DNA of 64,000 bases from NCBI RefSeq assembly GCF_001571305.1, contig NZ_BCTN01000005.1, positions 1 to 64,000 on the forward strand. Reading direction: 5' to 3'. Positions 1 through 8,207 of the stretch are shown piece after piece. The notes under the pieces are model-generated. The model had not been told where the DNA came from and did not search any database. It saw only the letters and a program-made list of their open reading frames with translations. How positions within the stretch are numbered: the first letter of the stretch is position 1; each line of letters opens with the position of its first letter. The position numbers and the translations under genes are program-made. The DNA comes from Erwinia persicina NBRC 102418. Lineage in GTDB: Bacteria; Pseudomonadota; Gammaproteobacteria; Enterobacterales; Enterobacteriaceae.

Positions 1-210
1 TTCCGGCCAGATGTAGCCGCTGAAGCTTTCCGTTTCCACCGAGGTGTAAATCGTCGGCACGTTAAAAATTTTGCCCGCTTTCGCCAGGGCTACCGTATTA
101 TTTTTAAGTTGCTGACGATCGATGTTGGCCACACCGAACGACATCTGCGGCTGATGGTCGATAAAAATCAGGGTGGAGTTCTGTGGGTCCAGCAGGTCGA
201 ATTTAGACAT
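1..210 (-). CDS. YcaC-like cysteine hydrolase (isochorismatase superfamily), 3' part outside the window
   Basis: The first 70 codons of a leftward gene lie here; the rest is beyond base 1. The protein begins MSKFDLLDPQNSTLIFIDHQ, and the IFIDHQPQMSF segment carries the Asp expected at the front of the isochorismatase/YcaC active site. A GAGGAA ribosome site lies just upstream of the ATG at 210. Family members hydrolyse small amide or ester substrates through a Cys-Asp-Lys triad; the Cys and Lys would fall outside the visible part, so activity cannot be judged. It diverges from the chloroperoxidase-like gene at 503. The substrate is unknown. Confidence 0.8.
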   Translation of the reverse strand, partial: MSKFDLLDPQNSTLIFIDHQPQMSFGVANIDRQQLKNNTVALAKAGKIFNVPTIYTSVETESFSGYIWPE

Positions 211-335
211 TTTTTTATTCCTCTTCGTTATCCGTTAGCGATGGTGTGAGTGAGTGTTGTGCTGCTGGAAACAAGATTACGTCCGGCGGGGCAAGGCGGA
301 TAGCGGAAAGAATTTGGCAACTCGTTCAGATTTTT

Positions 336-364
336 TTGACAGACGGTTGGCCAGTAAATAGAAG
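336..364 (+). promoter_or_regulatory. candidate sigma-70 promoter for the hydrolase gene at 503
   Basis: A perfect TTGACA (-35, 336-341) is followed after 17 bases by TAGAAG (359-364) as a weak -10. It lies in the divergent gap between the YcaC-like gene and the alpha/beta hydrolase. The poor -10 match keeps confidence low. Confidence 0.35.
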
Positions 365-502
365 GGAATGAATAACTAAATCATACAGATATGTTGATAA
401 GGATTTTCGGACGAGTTGTCAAAATTAATGCCTTATCTTTCTTTTATCCGGGGAGTTAACGTAAGCCACAACATCACGTCATCCACCTTAGAGGTAACAG
501 AT

Positions 503-1324
503 ATGAGCACATTCACCACCACTGACGGCACGCAACTTTATTTCAAAGACTGGGGTACCGGCAAACCGGTTCTGTTCAGCCACGGCTGGCCGCTGGATGC
601 CGATATGTGGGACAGCCAGATGAATTTCCTTGCCGAACGTGGCTATCGGGCTATCGCCTTTGACCGCCGTGGCTTTGGCCGTTCTGACCAGCCGTGGGAC
701 GGCTACAACTACGATACCTTTGCCTCCGACATCAACGACCTGATTGAGCATCTTGACCTGAAAGAGATCACCCTGGTGGGCTTTTCAATGGGCGGCGGGG
801 ACGTGACGCGCTATATCGGCCGCTACGGCAGCGACCGCGTCAGTGCGCTGGTGCTGCTGGGGGCGGTAACGCCGATTTTCGGCAAGACAGATGACCATCC
901 TGAAGGGGTGGAAAAAGCGGTATTTGACGGCATTCGCGACGGATTACGCAAAGATCGCGCGCAGTTTCTGAAAGACTTCGCCACACCGTTCTACGGAATA
1001 AATGCCGGACAAACGCTTTCAGACGGCGTCCTGATCCAGACGCAGAACATTGCGCTGCTGGCCTCACTGAAGGGCACCATTGACTGTGTGACTGCGTTTG
1101 AAACCACGGATTTCCGTGAAGATATCGCCAAAGTGACGCTGCCCACACTGGTGATCCACGGCAGCAACGACCAGATTGTGCCGTTTGAAGCCACCGGCAA
1201 GCTGGCCGCCGCGATGATCCCGGGCGCAGAGCTGAAAGTATACGACAACGCGCCTCACGGTTTTGCCGTGACCCATCAGGAGCAGTTAAATCAGGATCTG
1301 CTGGCGTTCCTGCAACAGCATTAA
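503..1324 (+). CDS. alpha/beta hydrolase, non-haem chloroperoxidase/arylesterase type
   Basis: This 273-residue protein has the alpha/beta-hydrolase fold. It shows the oxyanion-loop motif FSHGWP near residue 25, the nucleophile elbow GFSMGGGD with Ser95, a catalytic Asp in HGSNDQIVP, and the final His in APHGFAV. These match cofactor-free haloperoxidases/esterases, which hydrolyse esters and can perhydrolyse with peroxide. The reading frame is open back to a TTG at 416, but the ATG at 503 is preferred: it has an AGAGGT ribosome site and begins the conserved segment MSTFTTTDGTQLYFKDWG. It is a single gene closed by the hairpin at 1333. The natural substrate is not evident. Confidence 0.9.
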   Translation: MSTFTTTDGTQLYFKDWGTGKPVLFSHGWPLDADMWDSQMNFLAERGYRAIAFDRRGFGRSDQPWDGYNYDTFASDINDLIEHLDLKEITLVGFSMGGGDVTRYIGRYGSDRVSALVLLGAVTPIFGKTDDHPEGVEKAVFDGIRDGLRKDRAQFLKDFATPFYGINAGQTLSDGVLIQTQNIALLASLKGTIDCVTAFETTDFREDIAKVTLPTLVIHGSNDQIVPFEATGKLAAAMIPGAELKVYDNAPHGFAVTHQEQLNQDLLAFLQQH

Positions 1325-1332
1325 GTCTCCCG

Positions 1333-1357
1333 GGCCGACCGAAACAGAAGGTCGGCC
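1333..1357. terminator. hairpin terminator between convergent genes
   Basis: GGCCGACC (1333-1340) pairs perfectly with GGTCGGCC (1350-1357) around an A-rich 9-base loop. It lies between the convergent stop codons at 1324 and 1359, so it can serve both directions. A nearly identical hairpin follows the yhjE gene at 46788. Confidence 0.7.
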
Positions 1358-1358
1358 A

Positions 1359-2255
1359 CTACGTCCTGGCTGCCAGCCACACCGCATAGGCCTCATCCCA
1401 GATGGCGGCTGGCGTACCGGCCTTGCCGAGGCCAAAACCGTGCCCCCCCTGCGAAATACGGATCATCTGTACTGACACCCCGGCCTTGCGGCAGGTATCG
1501 TGCATGATCACGCTGTTTTCCGGATCAGAGGTGTGGTCATCTTCTGCCTGCGCCAGAAACAGCGGGGGATAGGCGCGGGTCACATAGTTCTGCACCGACC
1601 AGTTTGCCTCCTCCGCCGGGGAAGGGTGATTGCCCACCAGCGACAGGTGCGTATTGGTGTGGGTATACGGCGGTTCGAGGGTGATCACCGGATAGATCAG
1701 ACCGACGCTGTCCGCTTTTGGCACGATCTGGTCGATCGTATCCTGCGGGGCATAGGAGGCATAATCCGGGCGCGCCGCCGCAAGACCGAACATATGCCCG
1801 CCGGCGGAAAAGCCGAGCAGGTGCACGTTATTTTCCATTGACCTCACCAGCCGTATGGCACGCTGGGCATCCTGAAACGCCACGCGATTCCCATCCTGCC
1901 AGTGTTCACCGGGCAGCCGATAACTCAGCACATAGGCGGTGTAGCCCTTGCTGTTAAGCCAGCGCGCCACCGGCCAGCCTTCGCGCCCCATCCCAATCCA
2001 GCGATAGCCGCCTCCCGCAGCGATCAGCACCGCGCGGCCGTTAGGTTTTTCAGGCACAAAGCGCTGAATGCCGGGGCTGACAATGTTGGACCATGATCCG
2101 TTGGCCGAAATGCGTAACGCCCCGCTCGGCCCGCCGCCACCGGGGGGCTCATCAGGCCAGAGCGGGAAAAAATCCTGACGGGCAAACAACTTATCGGTGC
2201 TCATGGCAAGCATAAACGCACCGGTACCCATGATGAACCGGCGGCGACTAATCAA
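1359..2255 (-). CDS. exported alpha/beta hydrolase, xylan/feruloyl-esterase-like
   Basis: This 298-residue protein opens with a twin-arginine-like signal (MISRRRFIMGTGAFMLAMS), pointing to export. The body shows LIAAGGGYRWIGMGREG (oxyanion region), the nucleophile elbow GFSAGGHM, an Asp in AEDDHTSDPE and the His in GGHGFGLG. The order and spacing fit the BD-FAE/acetyl-xylan-esterase-like group of small carbohydrate esterases. A cytoplasmic relative without signal peptide lies at 52613 and shares APGGGY/AAGGGY, GFSAGGH and GGHGFG. It is a single gene downstream of, but apart from, the sugar-binding-protein gene. Deacetylation of plant polysaccharide fragments is inferred. Confidence 0.85.
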   Translation of the reverse strand: MISRRRFIMGTGAFMLAMSTDKLFARQDFFPLWPDEPPGGGGPSGALRISANGSWSNIVSPGIQRFVPEKPNGRAVLIAAGGGYRWIGMGREGWPVARWLNSKGYTAYVLSYRLPGEHWQDGNRVAFQDAQRAIRLVRSMENNVHLLGFSAGGHMFGLAAARPDYASYAPQDTIDQIVPKADSVGLIYPVITLEPPYTHTNTHLSLVGNHPSPAEEANWSVQNYVTRAYPPLFLAQAEDDHTSDPENSVIMHDTCRKAGVSVQMIRISQGGHGFGLGKAGTPAAIWDEAYAVWLAART

Positions 2256-2412
2256 GATGCATGTCCAGCGTTCTCAGCAAAAAACAGGGGGAGGCGTATT
2301 GAGCAACAGCCGGGGCTGGCTCAGCGGCGAAATAGTATGCATATCACGCATAAAATGCCACTGAGATCACACTTTTTTCGGCGGAAAAGGAAAAATAGTC
2401 GCGGAGGTCGCT

Positions 2413-2438
2413 GCCGGGCCCTGCGGCCAGGGCCCGGC
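2413..2438 (-). terminator. GC-rich hairpin after the sugar-binding-protein gene
   Basis: An 11-bp perfect stem, GCCGGGCCCTG with CAGGGCCCGGC, has a 4-base loop and begins a few bases past the stop codon of the leftward gene ending at 2444. No T-run follows directly, so it may instead protect the 3' end of the mRNA. Confidence 0.6.
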
Positions 2439-2443
2439 GGGGA

Positions 2444-3367
2444 TTACTTCAGGTTTTTACTGGCAAACGCCGCGTAGTTCTCTTTGGTGATCACCTGGTA
2501 GGGTATCCACATAAATTTGTCGCCCGCTTTACCATCGATGACCTGTTTTGCCATCGTGACCGCGCCTTTCCCCTGGCCGGCAGCATCCTGGAACACCGTT
2601 AAGGCCAGTTTGCCGTTTTTGATGAACTGCAGCGCATCCGGCGTGCCGTCAATGCCCGCCACCAGAATATCTTTTCTGCCGCTCTGGTTCAGCGCCATGA
2701 TCGCCCCAATCGCCATCTCATCATTATTAGCGGCAATCGCATCGATCTTATCGCCGGACAACAGCCAGCCGGAGGTCACATCGACGGCTTCGTTACGCAT
2801 CCACTGCGCAGACTGCTTTTCGACCACCTTCATCTCTTTATATTTGGCAATGACGTCTTCGGTGGCTTTGGTTCGCTGGCGGGCTTCTTCCGCTGACAGG
2901 GCACCCATCAGAATGGCCACGTTACCTTTGTAATTCATTTTCTTCGCCAGGGCTTCCATCTCCATCCGCCCGCCCAGCAGCGAGTCGGAACCGACATACG
3001 CCATCTTCCCGCTCAGTTCGATTTCCGGTTTACGGTTAACGAAAATCAGCGGAATGTTGGCGCGCTTCGCCGCTTCCATCATCGGCTTCACCCCCTGGGT
3101 ATCCACCGGGTTGAGGATGATGGCGTCCACGCCCTGGTTAATAAAGTTCTCCACCTGCTGTACCTGTACCGCGATATCGCCTTTGGCATCTTCGAACTGC
3201 CCCTGGATCTGCTCTTTTTCCATCTCCTTCGCCATCTGCGTTCGCAGAATAGAGACGAAATTCAGGTCGAAATTCGCCAGAGCAACGCCAATACGCAGAT
3301 CTTTTGCCTGGGAAGCGGGCGCGAGTGCCAGCGCCCCGATCAACAGTGCAATGTTATTCATTTTCAT
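2444..3367 (-). CDS. periplasmic sugar-binding protein of an ABC importer (RbsB-like)
   Basis: This 307-residue protein has an N-terminal signal peptide ending near SQA-KD (residues 1-21), followed by a type-1 periplasmic binding fold. Recognisable segments include DAIILNPVDTQGVKPMMEAA, VGSDSLLGG, AANNDEMAIGAI and VAGIDGTPDALQFI, as in ribose, galactose and inositol binding proteins. It should capture a sugar or polyol and pass it to a membrane permease. No ATPase or permease gene lies in the window, so its partners are elsewhere. It is the third gene of the leftward module led by the Idh/MocA dehydrogenase, separated from the second gene by 112 bases with a hairpin. The ligand is not determinable from sequence. 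Confidence 0.88.
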   Translation of the reverse strand: MKMNNIALLIGALALAPASQAKDLRIGVALANFDLNFVSILRTQMAKEMEKEQIQGQFEDAKGDIAVQVQQVENFINQGVDAIILNPVDTQGVKPMMEAAKRANIPLIFVNRKPEIELSGKMAYVGSDSLLGGRMEMEALAKKMNYKGNVAILMGALSAEEARQRTKATEDVIAKYKEMKVVEKQSAQWMRNEAVDVTSGWLLSGDKIDAIAANNDEMAIGAIMALNQSGRKDILVAGIDGTPDALQFIKNGKLALTVFQDAAGQGKGAVTMAKQVIDGKAGDKFMWIPYQVITKENYAAFASKNLK

Positions 3368-3447
3368 AAAGAGATTCCTGTAGGTGTCGGTAAGTTATTA
3401 TTTTTGCAGAGTCAGCACAGCGAACGATGCCGATCCTGATACAAACA

Positions 3448-3465
3448 GCGGCCAGGGCTGGCCGC
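3448..3465 (-). other. intercistronic hairpin
   Basis: GCGGCCAG and CTGGCCGC form a perfect 8-bp stem with a 2-base centre, between the isomerase-like gene and the sugar-binding-protein gene. It may act as a partial terminator or mRNA stabiliser that sets different expression levels for the two genes. Confidence 0.45.
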
Positions 3466-3479
3466 ACAACGGCCTGACA

Positions 3480-4256
3480 TTATTCAAAATGCGCTTTAAA
3501 ACTGGCAAGGGCCGCTTCACTGTCTCCTGACGCCCAGCCTTCCAGCGCAATGACCCCGCGGTAGTTCATGGCGCGCAGCGCACTGGCCACCGCCCGGTAG
3601 TTAATCTCGCCGGTGCCCGGTTCACAGCGCCCCGGCACGTCAGCCACCTGGATCTCGCCAATGGCGTGACCGCAGCGCCTGACCAGTTCAATCAGGTTGC
3701 CCTCCCCGATCTGCGCGTGATACAGGTCGAGGTTCATCTTCAGATACGGGCTGTTCACCGCCTCCACCAGCGCCAGCGTATCCGCCGCCCGGGCAAACGG
3801 CGTACCGGGATGGTCAACGGCCAGGTTGAGGTTTTCGAGGGTAAACACCCGCCCTGCTTTCTCCCCCAGCGCGGCCACTTTTTCCAGCGTGCGCACGGCT
3901 TTCACCCACATCTCGCCGGTGACGATCGCCACCGGTTTCACCGGCAGACCCTGGTTATCCAGCCCGGTGCCGTGCAGGTTCAGACACGGACAGTTGAGCC
4001 GTTCCGCCACCGCCAGCGATTCTGCGGCGCTGCTCAACAGATTCTCTGTCTCGTCATCGTCCGTCAGGTTGCCCGTCAGATAGCCGGTCATTGAGGTAAA
4101 GCGGGCCCCGGTCGCCGCCAGCGCATCGATGTCTTTATTGTTCCAGTGCCAGATCTCCACGCCGAAACCCAGCTGATGAATACGCTTCACCCGTTCAATT
4201 AAGGGTAAATCCAGAAAAACCATTTCGGCTGACACCGAAAGACGATAGTCCGACAT
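3480..4256 (-). CDS. hydroxypyruvate isomerase-type TIM-barrel sugar isomerase
   Basis: This 258-residue protein has an AP-endonuclease-2 type TIM barrel. The metal-site segments match the Hyi/OtnI group: TLENLNLAVDHPG (Glu), MNLDLYHAQIGEGN (Asp, His), IQVADVPGR followed by EPGTGEINY, and ALEGW (Glu). Known members isomerise hydroxypyruvate/tartronate semialdehyde or 2-oxo-tetronates. It starts 5 bases after the stop of the dehydrogenase gene, with a GAGG ribosome site inside that gene's end, so the two are cotranscribed. A pathway in which the dehydrogenase makes a keto-sugar that this enzyme isomerises is inferred. The exact substrate is open. Confidence 0.85.
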   Translation of the reverse strand: MSDYRLSVSAEMVFLDLPLIERVKRIHQLGFGVEIWHWNNKDIDALAATGARFTSMTGYLTGNLTDDDETENLLSSAAESLAVAERLNCPCLNLHGTGLDNQGLPVKPVAIVTGEMWVKAVRTLEKVAALGEKAGRVFTLENLNLAVDHPGTPFARAADTLALVEAVNSPYLKMNLDLYHAQIGEGNLIELVRRCGHAIGEIQVADVPGRCEPGTGEINYRAVASALRAMNYRGVIALEGWASGDSEAALASFKAHFE

Positions 4257-4261
4257 CGCTG

Positions 4262-5281
4262 TTATCCTCGTAGTTGAATCGGTTTGCCCTGGCGGACAGA
4301 TGCGATACAGGCCAGGGCGATTTCCAGCGCGTTACGCGCATCTTCACCGGTGGCGCGTGGGGTTTCCCCGCTGGCCGCACAGCGCACAAACTCACTCAGT
4401 TCGGCCACATAGGCTTCTGCCAGCAGGTCTGTATCCTGGCGGGAGGTTTCAATGGCGATCCCACCCGCGCCGTAGCGCACGCAGTTATTGACGTTGATAT
4501 TGCCCATCTGGAACATGCCGTTACTGCCGAACACCTCTGCCCGCACGTCGTAGCCGTACACAGCTTCAAAGCTGGCATCGGCCACCGCTATCGCCCCGTT
4601 ATCAAAACGAATCGTCACCACCGAGGTATCCAGCAGCCCCTTGTCTTTAAAGTCCGGGCGCACCAGCGCATCCGCAATGGCATACACCTCCACCGGTTTC
4701 GCGCCGGGATTGCAGTGCAGCAGCGTGTCAAAGTCGTGGATCAGCGTTTCCAGATAAATGGTCCAGGGCGGGATACCGCTCGGATCGCGTAGCGGTGACG
4801 GGTCGCGGGTCAGGGAGCGGATCAGCTGCGGGGTGCCGATCTCCCCCGCCGCGATGGCGGCCAGCGCGGCGGCAAAGCCACGGGCAAAGCGACGGTTAAA
4901 GCCCACCTGTAACACCACCCCCGCGCTGCGGGCGGCGGCAATGGCGTGGTCGGCCTCTTCCAGCGTGATCGCCATCGGCTTCTCACAGAACACGTGCTTG
5001 CCGGCGCGGGCAGCAGCGGCCACCAGTTCTGCGTGGGTACGTGCCGGGGTGGCGATCAGTACCGCATCAATCTCCGGATCGTCCAGCATCGCCTGCGGTA
5101 CACTGTAAAACTTCCCTGCGCCGAGCTGCTCTGCCAGGCGCTGTGCCGCCCCCGGCACCGGGTCAGCAACGGCGGCCAGCACCGCACCCGGCACTTTTTG
5201 CGCCAGCGACGTGGCATGGAAGCTCCCCATGCGCCCTGCGCCGATTAATCCCACACGGACGTGTTTGTTAGTGACTGACAT
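4262..5281 (-). CDS. Gfo/Idh/MocA dehydrogenase, inositol 2-dehydrogenase-like
   Basis: This 339-residue protein has an N-terminal Rossmann fold (VGLIGAGRMGSFHATSL) for NAD(P), the catalytic-lysine motif CEKPMAI near residue 95, and a C-terminal alpha/beta sheet domain with the HDFDTLLH segment where inositol dehydrogenases have HD-D. It probably oxidises a ring hydroxyl of a polyol or sugar. The ATG at 5281 has an AAGGGG ribosome site; an in-frame extension to 5356 would run into the sigma-54 promoter and is rejected. It is first in the leftward module and preceded by a -24/-12 promoter and activator sites shared with the divergent AcoR-like gene. The symbol iolG is withheld because the substrate is unproven. 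Confidence 0.87.
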   Translation of the reverse strand: MSVTNKHVRVGLIGAGRMGSFHATSLAQKVPGAVLAAVADPVPGAAQRLAEQLGAGKFYSVPQAMLDDPEIDAVLIATPARTHAELVAAAARAGKHVFCEKPMAITLEEADHAIAAARSAGVVLQVGFNRRFARGFAAALAAIAAGEIGTPQLIRSLTRDPSPLRDPSGIPPWTIYLETLIHDFDTLLHCNPGAKPVEVYAIADALVRPDFKDKGLLDTSVVTIRFDNGAIAVADASFEAVYGYDVRAEVFGSNGMFQMGNINVNNCVRYGAGGIAIETSRQDTDLLAEAYVAELSEFVRCAASGETPRATGEDARNALEIALACIASVRQGKPIQLRG

Positions 5282-5332
5282 TGTGTTCCCCTTAAGGTGG
5301 CTGGCTGACGGTTTCCTGGTTAAACAGACATA

Positions 5333-5348
5333 AGCAAACCCTATGCCA
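5333..5348 (-). promoter_or_regulatory. sigma-54 (RpoN) promoter of the leftward sugar module
   Basis: On the minus strand this reads TGGCATAGGGTTTGCT, matching the -24/-12 consensus TGGCAC-N5-TTGCA, with the invariant GG and GC exactly 12 bases apart. Predicted transcription starts near 5322, about 40 bases before the dehydrogenase ATG at 5281. The divergent neighbour encodes a sigma-54-dependent activator, which strongly supports the call. Confidence 0.75.
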
Positions 5349-5396
5349 GAGTGCATAAGCCCGTCTGGCGCGTCGCGCGCTGCTCGTGGCGATCAC

Positions 5397-5447
5397 AAAA
5401 TGGACACAAATAAAACATGTCTACTTAACATGTCGATAAAATGGACA
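5397..5447. promoter_or_regulatory. repeat array, probable upstream activator sites for the sigma-54 activator
   Basis: Two direct copies of AAAATGGACA (5397-5406 and 5438-5447) flank two copies of ACATGTC (5415-5421 and 5428-5434). The last pair also forms an imperfect inverted repeat, ATGTC-N9-GACAT. The array sits roughly 75-125 bases upstream of the predicted sigma-54 start, the usual range for enhancer-binding proteins, and immediately in front of the activator gene, so it may also autoregulate it. Confidence 0.6.
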
Positions 5448-5467
5448 TTCCATGAGAGGGAGTAGCG

Positions 5468-7444
5468 ATGAACCAGCCACATCTATCCGCAGCCATCCAC
5501 ACAGAGCGTGACGGGCAGCCGCACCTGCCTGCGGGGCGCGAAGCCAGCCACTGGGACACTCTGCTGGAGCAGGCAAGACATGACTTCGATGCCGGGCGGG
5601 AGCCCGCGTTTGTGCGCCCGGAGGTGCTCAGTTCGTGGCAGCGCAGCCGCGACGCCGGCATTGATCCGTCGCACTTTGCCTATACTTCCCCGCCGGAGGA
5701 GGAGGTCAGGCAGATTCTGGCCGATAACGCCGGGCTGATTGAAGTGGCAGGTACCATTATGGAAAACCTGCTGGCCTACAATCCGGACGGGCATATCAAT
5801 CTGACCAGCGCGCAGGGCATCACCCTTTCCTGCTGCGGGCGCGACCTTACGCCCGTCGGCAGTCTGCTCACCGAATCTGAAATGGGCACCAACTGCACAG
5901 CCTGCTGCCTGAAGCAGCAGCGGCTGGTCTATATCCTTAACGGGGAAAACTGGAAGCTTGCCCTGCGCCAGCGCCACCTGCAGTGTGCGGCGGCACCGAT
6001 CCGCGATGCCGGGGGACAGATGATCGGCGTGCTGACGCTTACCGCCAGCCAGGATAATTTCCACTATCACACGCTGGGTACGGTACAGGCCGCCGCCGAA
6101 GCGATTCGCCAGCAGCTGATCCTGCAGGCCCTGCTGGCCGAACAGACCTCGATCCTGGAAACGCTGAATGAGGGGGTGATCGTGCTCGATCGCGCAGGGA
6201 CGATCAAAACCATCAACCGCTATGCCCGGCAGATCTTCCAGATCGAAGTGCGGGCTGGCCAGCAGGTGGACGACCGGCTTAATCCTGAAAATATTCGCCT
6301 GACCACCACGGGGTTCTGCAATGATCGTGAAATCATTTTTACGCCCGAGGGTGGCCCGCCCATCCCCTGTCTGGTGTCGGTGATGCCCGCCACGGATGGC
6401 GGCAGAGTGATCACGCTGCGTGAAAACCAGCGCATCCGCGCCATCACCCGCCGGGTGATGGGGGCCAGCGCCAGTTATACCTTTGATATGCTGCGCGGCA
6501 GCGCGCCCGCGCTACAGGTGGCGATAGACAAAGCCCGCAGTAGCAGCCGCAGCGACAGCACGGTGTTGCTGACCGGCGAGAGCGGCACCGGCAAGGAACT
6601 GTTTGCCCAGGCGATCCATAATGGCAGCCTGCGCAGCAGCGAACCCTTTATTGCCGTCAACTGCGGCGCGCTGCCGCGTGATCTGGTGCAGAGCGAACTG
6701 TTTGGCTACGTGGACGGTGCGTTTACCGGATCCCGCCGGGGTGGCGCGGCAGGAAAATTTGAACTGGCCGAAGGCGGGACGCTGTTTCTGGATGAGATCG
6801 GTGATATGCCGCTGGAGGCACAGACCAGCCTGCTGCGCGTCCTGCAGGAGAGTGAGGTGGTACGCATCGGCGCCTCACAGCCGGTCAAGGTCAATGTGCG
6901 CATCATTGCCGCCACCAACTGCAACCTGATTCGGGCAGTGGAGACCGGCGCTTTCCGTCGCGATCTCTACTACCGTCTTAACGTCATTTCCATTCCGATC
7001 CCGGCCCTGCGCGAGCGCAGCAGCGATATTCCGGCGCTGACCGAGTGGTTCCGCGAGAAAGTCTGTACCCAGTTGAAAAAGATCAACGTGCAGTTCACCC
7101 CCCGCGCCCTGGACGCCCTGAGCCAGTATCCGTGGCCGGGCAACGTCCGCGAACTGGAAAACATCGTCGAACGGACGATCAACATGACCACCGGCCTGTT
7201 TATCGATGTACAGGATCTGCCGGATGAGGTGTTGCAGGGCAGCCAGTTCGCCCCTGCGGTCCCCCGCGCTGCGCCACGGCAGGCAGCACGCCTTGACAGC
7301 CAGGAGCGCGCGCATATCATTACCACGCTCGACGCGCTTAACGGCAACCTTCGTCAGGCCGCTCAGGTCATGGGGCTGTCTCGCGCCGGGTTGTATAATA
7401 AACTGAAGAAATATCAGATCAGCGCCAACGACTTCCGGCGCTGA
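5468..7444 (+). CDS. sigma-54-dependent transcriptional activator, AcoR/DhaR-like
   Basis: This 658-residue protein has, in order, an N-terminal sensory part with a GAF-type domain (about 50-210), a PAS-like segment (about 220-320), the AAA+ sigma-54 interaction domain (about 335-560) and a C-terminal Fis-type helix-turn-helix (about 615-650). The AAA+ domain has Walker A GESGTGKE, the sigma-54 contact loop GAFTGS, Walker [13 protein letters not shown] and the arginine-finger region. The start has a GAGGGAG ribosome site. The GAF domain carries unusual cysteines (122, 123, 143, 146, 147) where AcoR relatives usually have a GTNAIG-like sequence. It very likely drives the divergent sugar module from the sigma-54 promoter at 5333. 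The inducer is unknown. Confidence 0.92.
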   Translation: MNQPHLSAAIHTERDGQPHLPAGREASHWDTLLEQARHDFDAGREPAFVRPEVLSSWQRSRDAGIDPSHFAYTSPPEEEVRQILADNAGLIEVAGTIMENLLAYNPDGHINLTSAQGITLSCCGRDLTPVGSLLTESEMGTNCTACCLKQQRLVYILNGENWKLALRQRHLQCAAAPIRDAGGQMIGVLTLTASQDNFHYHTLGTVQAAAEAIRQQLILQALLAEQTSILETLNEGVIVLDRAGTIKTINRYARQIFQIEVRAGQQVDDRLNPENIRLTTTGFCNDREIIFTPEGGPPIPCLVSVMPATDGGRVITLRENQRIRAITRRVMGASASYTFDMLRGSAPALQVAIDKARSSSRSDSTVLLTGESGTGKELFAQAIHNGSLRSSEPFIAVNCGALPRDLVQSELFGYVDGAFTGSRRGGAAGKFELAEGGTLFLDEIGDMPLEAQTSLLRVLQESEVVRIGASQPVKVNVRIIAATNCNLIRAVETGAFRRDLYYRLNVISIPIPALRERSSDIPALTEWFREKVCTQLKKINVQFTPRALDALSQYPWPGNVRELENIVERTINMTTGLFIDVQDLPDEVLQGSQFAPAVPRAAPRQAARLDSQERAHIITTLDALNGNLRQAAQVMGLSRAGLYNKLKKYQISANDFRR

Positions 7445-7451
7445 TGCCAGC

Positions 7452-7468
7452 GGGTCATCCGGTGACCC
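7452..7468 (+). terminator. short hairpin after the activator gene
   Basis: GGGTCA (7452-7457) pairs with TGACCC (7463-7468) over a 5-base loop, followed by a pyrimidine-rich TTCTCCTC. It is placed directly after the stop at 7444 and before the TerC-family gene. Weak T-run. Confidence 0.5.
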
Positions 7469-7494
7469 TTCTCCTCTGCGTTAACTGAGTGCTT

Positions 7495-8163
7495 ATGTGG
7501 TTCGAACATCTTGATTTCGCCCTTATCCTGCTGCAAATCGTGGCGATTGACCTGCTACTGGGGGGCGACAATGCCGTGGTGATCGCCCTCGCCTGCCGCA
7601 AACTTCCGCCGCAGAGGCAGAAAAAAGCCATTATTCTCGGCACGATCGGGGCCATTGTCGCCCGGGTGGTGCTGCTGATCATCGCCGTGCAGCTGCTGGC
7701 GCTACCGTGGCTGAAGGTGGCCGGTGGCCTGCTGCTGCTGTGGATTGGTTTTAAGCTGGTCAGCAATGATGAGGAAGAGGCCAGCGTCAGCAGCGATAGC
7801 CGCCTGTGGAAAACGGTCCTGACGATCACCCTGGCCGACGTGGTGATGTCGCTTGATAACGTGCTGGCCGTGGCGGCCGCCGGGAAAGGTAACGTCTGGC
7901 TGGTGTCCCTGGGCGTGCTGATCAGCATTCCGGTGATTGTGATGGGCAGCCAACTGGTGCTGAAAGTGCTGTCGCGCTTTCCGTTTATCGTCACGCTGGG
8001 CGGGGCGCTGATTGGCTGGATTGCGGGCAGTATGCTGGTGACAGACCCGGCGCTGCTGCGTTTTACCGGCCATCTGGCATCACTGCACTGGATTGCCGGC
8101 ACGGTCGGCGCGCTGCTGGTGATGGGGTATGGCGTAGGGAGAAGTGTACTGGCGAAGCCCTGA
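7495..8163 (+). CDS. TerC-family integral membrane protein (YjbE type)
   Basis: About 222 residues and strongly hydrophobic, with seven or so membrane spans. The TerC family signature acidic residues appear in IVAIDLLLGGDNAVVIALA near the start and TLADVVMSLDNVLAVAA in the middle, both in membrane spans. TerC/Alx/YjbE proteins are linked to metal-ion (manganese, calcium) efflux or metalation of exported proteins. Translation could begin at GTG 7489 or ATG 7495; ATG is chosen. It is isolated by orientation-neutral gaps from its neighbours. No upstream riboswitch is visible in the short gap. Confidence 0.85.
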   Translation: MWFEHLDFALILLQIVAIDLLLGGDNAVVIALACRKLPPQRQKKAIILGTIGAIVARVVLLIIAVQLLALPWLKVAGGLLLLWIGFKLVSNDEEEASVSSDSRLWKTVLTITLADVVMSLDNVLAVAAAGKGNVWLVSLGVLISIPVIVMGSQLVLKVLSRFPFIVTLGGALIGWIAGSMLVTDPALLRFTGHLASLHWIAGTVGALLVMGYGVGRSVLAKP

Positions 8164-8207
8164 TGCACTAAACTCCAGGTTCCCTGCCGTAAAAGTGAGC
8201 CTGCGTT

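Noticed and set aside
416-502. 29-codon N-terminal extension of the chloroperoxidase-like gene from a TTG
   Set aside because: The ATG at 503 has the ribosome site and starts the conserved domain; the extension is not protein-like.
5282-5356. N-terminal extension of the Idh/MocA dehydrogenase
   Set aside because: It would cover the sigma-54 promoter; the ATG at 5281 has the better ribosome site and family start.
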